From an uncultured Blastocatellia bacterium (lineage in GTDB: Bacteria > Acidobacteriota > Blastocatellia > Pyrinomonadales > Pyrinomonadaceae): a stretch of DNA of 64,000 nt. The position numbers and the translations under genes are program-made. Positions 57,358-64,000 of this stretch are shown in pieces; position 1 is the stretch's first letter, and each line of letters starts with the position of its first letter. The DNA lies in NCBI GenBank assembly GCA_946480785.1, contig CAMLLD010000005.1, positions 58,046 through 122,045 of the forward strand, read 5' to 3'. The notes beneath the pieces were generated by a model. That model saw only the letters and a list, made by a program, of their open reading frames with translations. It was not told the DNA's origin and did no database searches.

Positions 57358-57614
57358 AGAAGTTCTTAATGATGGTTTCGGATGACTGACCGACCCCGGC
57401 TGCTCCCTATCGTCCAAGAGCAACTCCGACAAGTTCTGGGCAACCCCTCCAGGCTTGAGTGAGCGATGCGTCAACGGGTGTTGCTGGCCACGTTTTCAAT
57501 ACGCCCTTCATGCCACTGCGGAAGCCTTTGATCCCGCCGTTTCCTCACTTCGACCCATTTGGCACCGAGTTTCGTGAGCCGGGGCGGGTCAGCCATCCTG
57601 ATCCCAATCGGCTA

Positions 57615-58274
57615 TTACAAAGATCCTTCCAGCTTGCGCCGGAGTTCCTGACGTCCACGCGCCAGTCGCGATTTCACTGTTCCCACGCTAATGTCGAGCG
57701 CGACGGCGATTTCTTCGTAAGCAAACCCTTCAATGTCTCGCAACAACACCGCTTCTCGATAAACCCGTTTCAGAGAACCGAGCGCTCTGCGCAACGCTCG
57801 TTCGCGTTCGTGAGCCAGAGCGTCTTTCTCGGGATTAGGGCCGTTGTCAGCCTTCAGCGTTCCGGCTAGAGAAGCCTGACCATTCGCTTGCGGCGCGTCG
57901 ATCGAAACGGTCGCATCGCGACGTCGTCTGCGCCACCAGCGCCAACGATTGCGCGCTTGGTTGATCGCAATGCGATAGATCCACGTTCGCAGGTCTGACT
58001 CGCCGCGGAAGTGAGCGATGCTTTGAAACGCGCGCAAGAACGTTTCCTGCGTCAGGTCACGCGCTTCTTCGCTACTCTCGGTGAGCCGATAGAGCAGACC
58101 GTAAATCTCACCCGAGCGCTCGTTGACCAAAGTTTCAAAAGCCGCCGCGTCGCCGCGCTTCAATCTTTCAATGAACTGTGCCTCGATTTGAGGCCGTGCC
58201 TCGACCAGGGTCGCCGATGCAACCTGCTCCAATTCGATTTGCCCGCGGAGGGCTATCGGCTCTCCGTAGCTCAC
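57615..58274 (-). CDS. ECF-subfamily sigma-70 factor
   Basis: A 219-residue sigma factor. Region 2 is FETLVNERSGEIYGLLYRLT...RDLTQETFLRAFQSIAHFRG...WIYRIAINQARNRWR; region 4 is LRRALGSLKRVYREAVLLRD...YEEIAVALDISVGTVKSRLA. A basic linker (RWWRRRRRD) separates them. It directs transcription in response to a signal sensed by the anti-sigma factor encoded next. The YD-repeat gene downstream on the same strand is a plausible member of the same operon or regulon. It is divergent from the TPR protein gene at 58525. Confidence 0.94.
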   Translation of the reverse strand: MSYGEPIALRGQIELEQVASATLVEARPQIEAQFIERLKRGDAAAFETLVNERSGEIYGLLYRLTESSEEARDLTQETFLRAFQSIAHFRGESDLRTWIYRIAINQARNRWRWWRRRRRDATVSIDAPQANGQASLAGTLKADNGPNPEKDALAHERERALRRALGSLKRVYREAVLLRDIEGFAYEEIAVALDISVGTVKSRLARGRQELRRKLEGSL

Positions 58275-58427
58275 TGATCACCCCCTGGGGCGGGAATCGG
58301 AGCAGTTAAAGATTTTTGCCCATTCCCGGACAGGCATCCGCTTAGACACCACGTCCGATCCATTTGTTCCCGAAAAAATTTCATGATGTGGCGGAGACTT
58401 CAAATCGTCCCTGCATTGGATGCGCGG

Positions 58428-58457
58428 TTGACAACTTTTCCGACGCGACATTAGAGT
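58428..58457 (+). promoter_or_regulatory. Putative sigma-70-type promoter before the YfgM-like gene
   Basis: TTGACA (58428-58433) is a perfect -35. TAGAGT (58452-58457) stands 18 bases later as a moderate -10. The GTG start is 67 bases downstream. Confidence 0.4.
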
Positions 58458-58524
58458 GACGATTTCGGTAATCATACACCCAACAGAACGCAGCCGACTA
58501 TGCTGGCTTGCGAAAGGAAACCAA

Positions 58525-59331
58525 GTGGCCAAGTACAAGAAAAAGCGGGCGCGCGAACTCCAACACGATCGCTTCCGCGACACGACCATGGGCTTCTTCG
58601 ATCGTCTCGGCGACACCCTGGAAGGCAAAGGACGAACGATTCTGTACGGTTTGGGCGCGGTGCTCCTGGCCGGAATCCTTATTATCGCGTTTGTTAAATG
58701 GCGCAATCGCAAGGCTGACGAAGCGCGCCAGGCGCTCGGCCGCGCAATCACCGTTGCCACTACCGACGTCAGCGCCACGCCCATCGCGGGCAGCAACCAG
58801 CCGTCGTTCAACACCGAGTACGAGCGGGCGCAACGCGCGATCGACGAGTTTCAGAAAGTCGCGGCGAAGTATGGCGATCCGTACCGCGCGGAGGCCCGCT
58901 ATTTCATCGCTTCGAATCGATTAGTACTCGATCGCCCGAAAGGCATGTCGGAATTGGCCGAACTCTCAAACAGCAGCGTGCCCGAGGTTGCCGCTTTGTC
59001 TAAGTTTGCCCTCGCGCAGGCGAAGGAAAGTGACGGCAAACTCGATGAGGCCGCGCAGCTTTACAGCGACCTCGCCAAACAGAACAGCCCCAGCGTGACT
59101 GCGGAGACCGCGAACCTGCGGCTCGCGAAGGTCTACAACAAACAGGGTAAGAAAAAGGAAGCGTCCGACGTCCTCTTCAACATCGTCGACGCCTCACGAA
59201 AAGCCAAAGACGACAAGAACCAGCCGGCGCCGATCTCGGCGGCGGCCCGCGAAGCCGCCACCGAACTACAGAAGATCGATCCGGCTCGTTACGCACAACT
59301 TCCGCCAGAGACCCCTTCGTTACTCGGTTAA
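58525..59331 (+). CDS. YfgM-like TPR membrane protein
   Basis: A 268-residue protein. A cytoplasmic basic N-terminus (KYKKKRARELQHDRFRDTTM) and a single span (ILYGLGAVLLAGILIIAFVK) are followed by TPR-like helices (YERAQRAIDEFQKVAAKYGD; SKFALAQAKESDGKLDEAAQ). This is the YfgM/TPR_21 layout, in which the periplasmic TPR domain acts as a chaperone-like adaptor. The GTG at 58525 is chosen because AAAGGA is 6 bases upstream; upstream in-frame starts lack such a site. Three more same-strand genes follow with small gaps. Confidence 0.82.
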   Translation: MAKYKKKRARELQHDRFRDTTMGFFDRLGDTLEGKGRTILYGLGAVLLAGILIIAFVKWRNRKADEARQALGRAITVATTDVSATPIAGSNQPSFNTEYERAQRAIDEFQKVAAKYGDPYRAEARYFIASNRLVLDRPKGMSELAELSNSSVPEVAALSKFALAQAKESDGKLDEAAQLYSDLAKQNSPSVTAETANLRLAKVYNKQGKKKEASDVLFNIVDASRKAKDDKNQPAPISAAAREAATELQKIDPARYAQLPPETPSLLG

Positions 59332-59360
59332 GGACAACTCGCGCGGAGGTCACACCCGGT

Positions 59361-60350
59361 TTGGACAATCTAACGCACTCCCTCGTCGGACTGACGGCAG
59401 CGAAGACGGGTCTCGAAAGATTGTCTCCGGGAGCGACCCTGCTCTGTGTTCTCGCCGCCAACTCACCTGATTCAGACGTGATTGTAGGAGTCTTCGGCGA
59501 TCGTTGGGACTTGCTCCAGCACCATCGCGGCATCACTCACTCGCTCGTTGGAACGGCTACCCTGGCATTGCTGGCGCCTTTGATCTTCTACGGAGTCGAT
59601 CGGCTTTGGGCACGATTACGACACCATGCGCCCAGGACAAACTTTCGCGGCTTGTTGATCGCGTCGTGCATCGTCACGGCGACGCATCCGGTGCTCGACT
59701 GGACAAACAACTACGGCATTCGTTTGCTGCTGCCGTGGAATCCGCATTGGTCTTACGGCGATCTTGTATTCATCGTCGATCCGTTTCTGTGGCTCGTGCT
59801 CGTCGTTGGGCTGCTGGTCATTTGGCGTATGCGCCACGAAGCGAAAGCCAGAGTCGCATTTGTTTCGTTTGCGATCGTTGTCGCCTACTGGGGCGCGCTC
59901 GCGTTTGCACATTCGCGTGCAGTCGCACAGGGCAGGGAAGAAGCACAATGGATCGTCACCGCGAGCGGCGAAAGTATCTCAAGACTCGCCGCCATGCCGA
60001 CGCTCGCGAATCCTTTGCGTTGGGACTGCCTCTTCGAGACCGACAAAGCGACGTATCGCTTTCCCGTCGTGTTGAATGGGCAAACACCCGCCGGCCGCGT
60101 GATTCGTTACGCGAAACCAACCGGGCCTTTGGCGGCGGCGCTGCAAGAGGTCTCCGCAGAAAAACCTGCGCGCGTGTTTCTCGGTTTTGCGCGCTTTCCG
60201 GTGGCTCAACTCGCTGACCCGAGCTGCACGACCCAAACGCTGCTGCGATTGGCTGACTTGCGTTACACTGAACCCGGCCGATCGCGCGGCACGTTTGCAG
60301 TAGACTTGCCGGTCGATTGCCCGGACCGCGCTGTTACAGAGGGCAGATGA
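59361..60350 (+). CDS. YdjM/DUF457-type membrane-bound metal-dependent hydrolase
   Basis: A 329-residue multi-span protein. The family motifs are MDNLTHSLVGLTAAKTGLER, HHRGITHSLVG and CIVTATHPVLDWTNNYGIRL, with His/Asp residues that would bind metal. Hydrophobic spans include FLWLVLVVGLLVIWRM and FVSFAIVVAYWGALAF. The start is TTG at 59361, with GGAGGT about 12 bases upstream. The physiological substrate is unknown. Its stop overlaps the next start (ATGA). Confidence 0.85.
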   Translation: MDNLTHSLVGLTAAKTGLERLSPGATLLCVLAANSPDSDVIVGVFGDRWDLLQHHRGITHSLVGTATLALLAPLIFYGVDRLWARLRHHAPRTNFRGLLIASCIVTATHPVLDWTNNYGIRLLLPWNPHWSYGDLVFIVDPFLWLVLVVGLLVIWRMRHEAKARVAFVSFAIVVAYWGALAFAHSRAVAQGREEAQWIVTASGESISRLAAMPTLANPLRWDCLFETDKATYRFPVVLNGQTPAGRVIRYAKPTGPLAAALQEVSAEKPARVFLGFARFPVAQLADPSCTTQTLLRLADLRYTEPGRSRGTFAVDLPVDCPDRAVTEGR

Positions 60351-61786
60351 ACGAATCTAAAGAATTGAGCAAAGAGTTGGATAGTCTGCCTGCGCTGGCC
60401 GAAGTCAACGACGAACGCGAACGCGCCCTCAAGCGACCGCCAATCGCGAGTGTTCGTGTTTCTCCTGGTCCATATCTGGCCGCTGCTTTCGTCATCACGT
60501 TCTTCGGGGCTTCGTTGCTGCGCGCGCAATACGACGCGCTCGCACTGCTGCTCGTCGCCGTTACGTGGGTCCTTGTGCCGTTATTAGCACTGACGGATCG
60601 AATCATCTTCGACGGCGTGTCGCTGCGCCGCCAGGGTTTGCTCGCGTCGTTCCTGCATTTGCTGTTTGGTTATCGCAAGCAACTCGTTGTCGACGATTTC
60701 GAAACGGTCGAAACGCAGGCGGTGCGCACGTTGCGACGCGGCGGCAGTGTTCGCTATCGCTATCGCACGCAGATCAGCGGCAAGGGAAAACAGTTTGTCA
60801 TCATCTCGGGCGGACGCGATTACCGGAAGATGGTGCGCGAGCTTTTCCCGCTCATTCACGAAAACAAGCTCGACGCGCGCACGCGCGATCTCCGCGACTA
60901 CCTGAACGATCCGAACTTTCTCGAGCGCAAGGCGCAACTCTCGCACCTTGCTTCGTCAGACGTTCTCGACGCGACGGAAGCTGCGGACGCGTTGGGCCGC
61001 AAGTCGAAACGTCTGCGCCAAGCGGAAGCGATCGAAGCGACGCCGGAAGATCTCGAACGTGCGCACGTGCTGCGCCGGCTCGGCAACGAGCTGCGCGTGT
61101 CGGGCCGTTTGCGTGAAGCGGCGGAAGCGTTTCGGCGTGCGTTGAAAGTGCGTCCGAATGGCGCGTGGCTGATTTACGATTTTGCGCGTTTGCTGCGTTC
61201 GCAGGCGAGTGCGCAGTCTGATGCGCGTTTGCTTTCGCGGGCGCGGGCGGCGCTGCGTTTGGCGAGTATCAGGGCGAAGAACGATCTGGTGTTGTTGCCG
61301 TTGATTGGTGAGAGTTTTCTCGAGTGTGGCGATGCACGGCAGGCGCGTCATGCGCTGCAAAAAGTTGTCGAGCTCGATAGTGGAAATTTCAAAGCGCGCG
61401 TCGGTTTGGCGGACATCGCGCTGCGTGAGGGAAAGCTCGCGCACGTAATTCATCACTACCAGGAAGCGGCGCGTGTGAGTTCAGAACAAGCCCTCGCCCG
61501 CTATGCGCGGAGCGAGGGCGAATACTACATGCAACTCAACAACGATGATGATTATCTCGCGGCTGAGTTGCGCCGGATCAATTGGTTACAAACGGTGACG
61601 CGCGTCCGGCGACTCGCGCTGCGCGTGACCAACTTCAGCGTGCTCGTCGCGTTGGTTGGCGGCCTCATCGATCCACTCGCCGCGAGCCTCGGTTGGTCGC
61701 TCGCATCGTCTGCGCTGATCGTTTGGCTGATAACAGTTGGAGCGACCAAAATGCTTTTCAGCCGCTCCAAACCTCGGGCTGTATAA
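60347..61786 (+). CDS. Membrane TPR protein of unknown function
   Basis: A 479-residue protein. Two N-terminal spans (YLAAAFVITFFGASLLRAQY; LALLLVAVTWVLVPLLALTD) precede a PH-like or immunoglobulin-like segment (VRYRYRTQISGKGKQFVIIS), then helical TPR-type repeats (RVSGRLREAAEAFRRALKVR) and a C-terminal span (LASSALIVWLITVGATKMLF). The ATG at 60347 overlaps the stop of the YdjM-like gene by 4 bases, which makes it preferable to the in-frame start at 60317. Confidence 0.8.
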   Translation: MNESKELSKELDSLPALAEVNDERERALKRPPIASVRVSPGPYLAAAFVITFFGASLLRAQYDALALLLVAVTWVLVPLLALTDRIIFDGVSLRRQGLLASFLHLLFGYRKQLVVDDFETVETQAVRTLRRGGSVRYRYRTQISGKGKQFVIISGGRDYRKMVRELFPLIHENKLDARTRDLRDYLNDPNFLERKAQLSHLASSDVLDATEAADALGRKSKRLRQAEAIEATPEDLERAHVLRRLGNELRVSGRLREAAEAFRRALKVRPNGAWLIYDFARLLRSQASAQSDARLLSRARAALRLASIRAKNDLVLLPLIGESFLECGDARQARHALQKVVELDSGNFKARVGLADIALREGKLAHVIHHYQEAARVSSEQALARYARSEGEYYMQLNNDDDYLAAELRRINWLQTVTRVRRLALRVTNFSVLVALVGGLIDPLAASLGWSLASSALIVWLITVGATKMLFSRSKPRAV

Positions 61787-61795
61787 AATCCCCTT

Positions 61796-62842
61796 TTAAC
61801 TTTTCTTACGCTTGGTCGTCGTCGCTTTCTTAGCAGCGACTGGCGCGGGCGTGATCGTCCTTGCCTGCTGCTCCGCTGCGGACGCAACCGCATACGCTGC
61901 CTGCGGCGCGGGATTCAACAACGCATCCCAACGATAACGGTTCGTCTCCTTCGGCTCAGCCAAACGCTTGAACACCAGATCCGTCACTGCGCCAACGATC
62001 CAGTTGTGATAGAACTCACCCACTGACGCAAGCTCCGCATCCGGCGCCGGATTCATAAAATCGATCGCATACGGCACGCCGTCTTTGATCGCAAACTCCA
62101 CCGTGTTGATGTCGTAACCAAGCGCCGTGCACAACGTCCGCACATCTTTCCGCACGCGATCCGCCAGCGCCGGCTCGAGATAATCAGGATTGTGCACGTA
62201 CTGCTCGCCCGACAAATACGGCTTGCGCGGATCGTAAGCCATGATCATCACTTCTTCCTGGCCCACGCAATAACACCTGACAAACTGATCGAAATCAATC
62301 GACTCCTGCAAAGTCATGCAGAGCGTGCCCGTCTTGTCATACTCGGTCCAAAGCTCTTCCAGCGAGTTGATCTTCGACACGTTCTTCCAGCCGCCGCCGT
62401 CGAACGGTTTCAAGAACGCCGGCAGCCCGACGTAGTCGATGATGCCCTGCCAATCGATCGGAAACTGGAGGTTACGCAAACTCTCGCTAACGATGCCTTC
62501 GATATAATCCTTCTGCGGTAGCAGCACCGTCTTCGGAATCGCGACGCCGAGCTTGCGACCCAGCGAATAGTTGAAAAACTTGTCGTCCGCCGACCACCAG
62601 AACGGGTTATTGATGACTTTCGTGCCTTCGAGCGCCATTCGCTTCAACGTGGCGCGATAGAAGGGAACTTCGTGTGAAATGCGATCGATCACCAGATCGT
62701 ACTGCGGCGGCGCATCGTAACGAACGCCGTCCAGCTTGAGGTAGTCGGCAACGACGTCGCCTTTCCCCCGCTCGTTAATTCCATTGATTATTGCCTCGGG
62801 AAAAGTCTTTTCCCGGCCAACCAAAACTCCCACACGCTTCAT
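61796..62842 (-). CDS. ATP-grasp ligase (RimK/glutathione-synthetase-like)
   Basis: A 348-residue protein. An N-terminal pre-ATP-grasp region (RVGVLVGREKTFPEAIINGI) precedes the ATP-grasp core: YVGLPAFLKPFDGGGWKNVS (lysine and glycine loop), TLCMTLQESIDFDQFVRCYC, and the metal/phosphate site YAIDFMNPAPD. It joins a carboxylate to an amine or thiol using ATP; the substrates cannot be read. The C-terminus is a basic Ala/Lys tail (PVAAKKATTTKRKKS), unusual for the family. The ATG at 62842 follows AAGGA at a long spacing. Confidence 0.85.
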   Translation of the reverse strand: MKRVGVLVGREKTFPEAIINGINERGKGDVVADYLKLDGVRYDAPPQYDLVIDRISHEVPFYRATLKRMALEGTKVINNPFWWSADDKFFNYSLGRKLGVAIPKTVLLPQKDYIEGIVSESLRNLQFPIDWQGIIDYVGLPAFLKPFDGGGWKNVSKINSLEELWTEYDKTGTLCMTLQESIDFDQFVRCYCVGQEEVMIMAYDPRKPYLSGEQYVHNPDYLEPALADRVRKDVRTLCTALGYDINTVEFAIKDGVPYAIDFMNPAPDAELASVGEFYHNWIVGAVTDLVFKRLAEPKETNRYRWDALLNPAPQAAYAVASAAEQQARTITPAPVAAKKATTTKRKKS

Positions 62843-62973
62843 ATGTAGTTCGTGTATCCTTTCTGCAAAAATCAAGGAAAATACCGGCGGAGGAGTTGCT
62901 TGTCAAACCAGTCCGCGGCTACAATTCGGCTCTCCCTTAGCGTTTGCCTGGAATCCGAGGAGAACAGTTACTT

Positions 62974-63846
62974 TTGTTTCGCGCATTTATCGGCCTCATA
63001 GCTCTCTCCACGCTCGCAATATTCGTTTCACTATCCGGTGTAAATCGGGTGGCGGCCGCTGCACAGGATCCGCTGCCGCCGACCAACACCAGGCCACCCG
63101 AGCCCGCAAGACCACAGGAATCTCCGAAGCCGGTTGAACCGAAGCCTTCGGACGTGAAGTTTACGGCCGAGCAGATCGTCGAATCCGTGATTCTTGTTTA
63201 TGGCTCGCGGCCCGCGCTGGAGCAGATCCGCCGTTACGGCGTTGAACGGGGAAAGATAACTCGTTACAACGCCGAAGGGAATCCCGAAGAAGCGAATTAC
63301 GAGCGTCGTTTCGTCCGCGGCGAGAACCTCGAGAAAGACAAGATTCGTTTGGACCAGAAGCTTCCGACGATGGAGTACTCGCTGATCTACGACGACGGAA
63401 AACTCTGGGGCATCATCAACGGCGCTGCTTTCACGCCGCGACAGGACGCCACCGCCGACTTCATGTCGCAACATCATCACAGCATCGATTTACTGCTGCG
63501 TTACAAAGAGTGCGGCGCGAAGATCGCGCTGGTCGGCAAAGAACAGCAAAAGGGCCTCGACCTTTACGTGCTGGATCTCACGGACAAAGAAAACCGCCGG
63601 ACGCGTTATTTCATCAGCGCCCGGTCGCTGCGTGTTTTGTGGTTGGAGTACGAGGAAGGCAATCCGGGCGGGATTGCGATGAAGTACACGCGGAAGTTTT
63701 TGGACTACCGCATCGTGCAGCAGACCCTCGTACCGTATCGCGTCGTGCTGAGTGTTGACGGCCGCCAGAGCCAGGAGACGCAAGTCCTTACCATCACGTA
63801 CGGAGTCAAAGTCAGCGACGCCATCTTCAAAAACCCCGAGGCCTAG
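62974..63846 (+). CDS. Exported protein with LolA-like/acidobacterial domain
   Basis: A 290-residue protein. A signal peptide (FIGLIALSTLAIFVSLSGVN), a Pro-rich linker (PLPPTNTRPPEPARPQESPK) and a beta-rich domain follow (LEQIRRYGVERGKITRYNAE; LIYDDGKLWGIINGAAFTPR). The domain resembles exported LolA-like proteins that are abundant in Acidobacteriota; the function is unknown. The start is uncertain: TTG at 62974 with GAGGAG upstream fits best, and an in-frame TTG at 62944 is an alternative. Confidence 0.7.
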   Translation: MFRAFIGLIALSTLAIFVSLSGVNRVAAAAQDPLPPTNTRPPEPARPQESPKPVEPKPSDVKFTAEQIVESVILVYGSRPALEQIRRYGVERGKITRYNAEGNPEEANYERRFVRGENLEKDKIRLDQKLPTMEYSLIYDDGKLWGIINGAAFTPRQDATADFMSQHHHSIDLLLRYKECGAKIALVGKEQQKGLDLYVLDLTDKENRRTRYFISARSLRVLWLEYEEGNPGGIAMKYTRKFLDYRIVQQTLVPYRVVLSVDGRQSQETQVLTITYGVKVSDAIFKNPEA

Positions 63847-63865
63847 CTCCCCCAGTTCGGCTTGG

Positions 63866-63925
63866 CTTACAGCTCTTCGCCTTGAAGTTCTTCGCGGTGC
63901 AGTTCTTCGGCGTACAGTTCTAACG
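63866..63925. repeat. 15-base tandem repeat, four degenerate units
   Basis: Units CTTACAGCTCTTCGC, CTTGAAGTTCTTCGC, GGTGCAGTTCTTCGG and CGTACAGTTCTAACG follow one another at 63866, 63881, 63896 and 63911. The shared core is (C/G)AGTTCTTCG. The array sits 20 bases after the stop of the exported protein and runs into the dispersed repeat at 63922. Confidence 0.6.
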
Positions 63926-63952
63926 CCGAAGGCGTTTGCTAATTCCAGCCCA
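63922..63952. repeat. Second copy of the dispersed 31-base palindromic repeat
   Basis: This 31-base stretch, beginning AACGCCGAAGGCGTTTGCTA, is identical to the reverse complement of 2626-2656 and differs at two bases from 2451-2481. The two loci are 61 kb apart, so the element is genome-dispersed. Confidence 0.85.
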
Positions 63953-64000
63953 GAAACTATGAAGCCGGGTCTCCCGAAGTCGATTTGAAAGATGGACAAT

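Noticed and set aside
58278..58814. 178-codon minus-strand frame upstream of the sigma factor gene
   Set aside because: It covers the divergent promoter and the conserved N-terminus of the YfgM-like gene and has no recognisable content.

Overview
The window looks like chromosomal DNA of an Acidobacteriota-type bacterium, most likely class Blastocatellia. This is an inference from gene content and style: moderately high GC, an omega-like sequence of the acidobacterial kind, a PknB-type kinase, CadC/TolB-like/TPR regulators, DUF5117-type metalloproteases, giant YD-repeat proteins, and short palindromic repeats between genes. No rRNA, tRNA or CRISPR array was seen, so the lineage is not proven.

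Layout. 1-6 kb: 3'-truncated UPF0182 membrane protein, a palindromic repeat block, a membrane Ser/Thr kinase and an exported Xaa-Pro aminopeptidase. 6-10.3 kb: a leftward coxS-coxL-coxM-coxG operon for a form II (AYRGAGR) molybdenum hydroxylase. 10.3-12 kb: a small Rho_N-like protein, a DinB protein and an M23 peptidase. 12-33 kb is an accessory region. It holds a repeat-rich non-coding stretch, an omega-domain/Shedu-nuclease fusion, a LolA-like gene remnant, a histidine phosphatase, a Fes-like esterase, an orphan Imm21-like immunity gene, a frameshifted TPR/Fis-HTH regulator divergent from a 54-aa exported peptide, a CadC-like TPR regulator, a 2173-aa Rhs protein with a candidate immunity gene, and a compact MNIO (DUF692) locus. 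The MNIO locus has a duplicated Cys-containing substrate-like protein, an MNIO enzyme fused to a partner-like domain, and a small Cys-rich exported protein.

33-45 kb: an exported zinc metalloprotease, a zinc-ribbon membrane protein, and a leftward operon of HEAT-like protein, exported phosphodiesterase and flippase-like/MacB-permease fusion. An FHA-TM-trypsin protein follows. 45-50 kb: a thioredoxin-like [2Fe-2S] protein and a complete gcvT-gcvH-gcvPA-gcvPB operon (no gcvL). 50-58.3 kb: an ECF sigma factor and zinc-finger anti-sigma factor, a 1889-aa YD-repeat protein ending in an HExxH domain, and a small exported protein overlapping its 3' end. 58.5-64 kb: TPR membrane proteins, a YdjM-like hydrolase, an ATP-grasp ligase, an exported protein, and a second copy of the interspersed repeat seen at 2.6 kb.

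The strongest candidates for undescribed biology are the omega-Shedu fusion (13.3 kb), the MNIO locus (30.7-32.9 kb), the TPR-HTH/exported-peptide pair (18.2-19.8 kb) and the flippase-MacB fusion (36.4 kb). No database search was run. All family names come from reading motifs.
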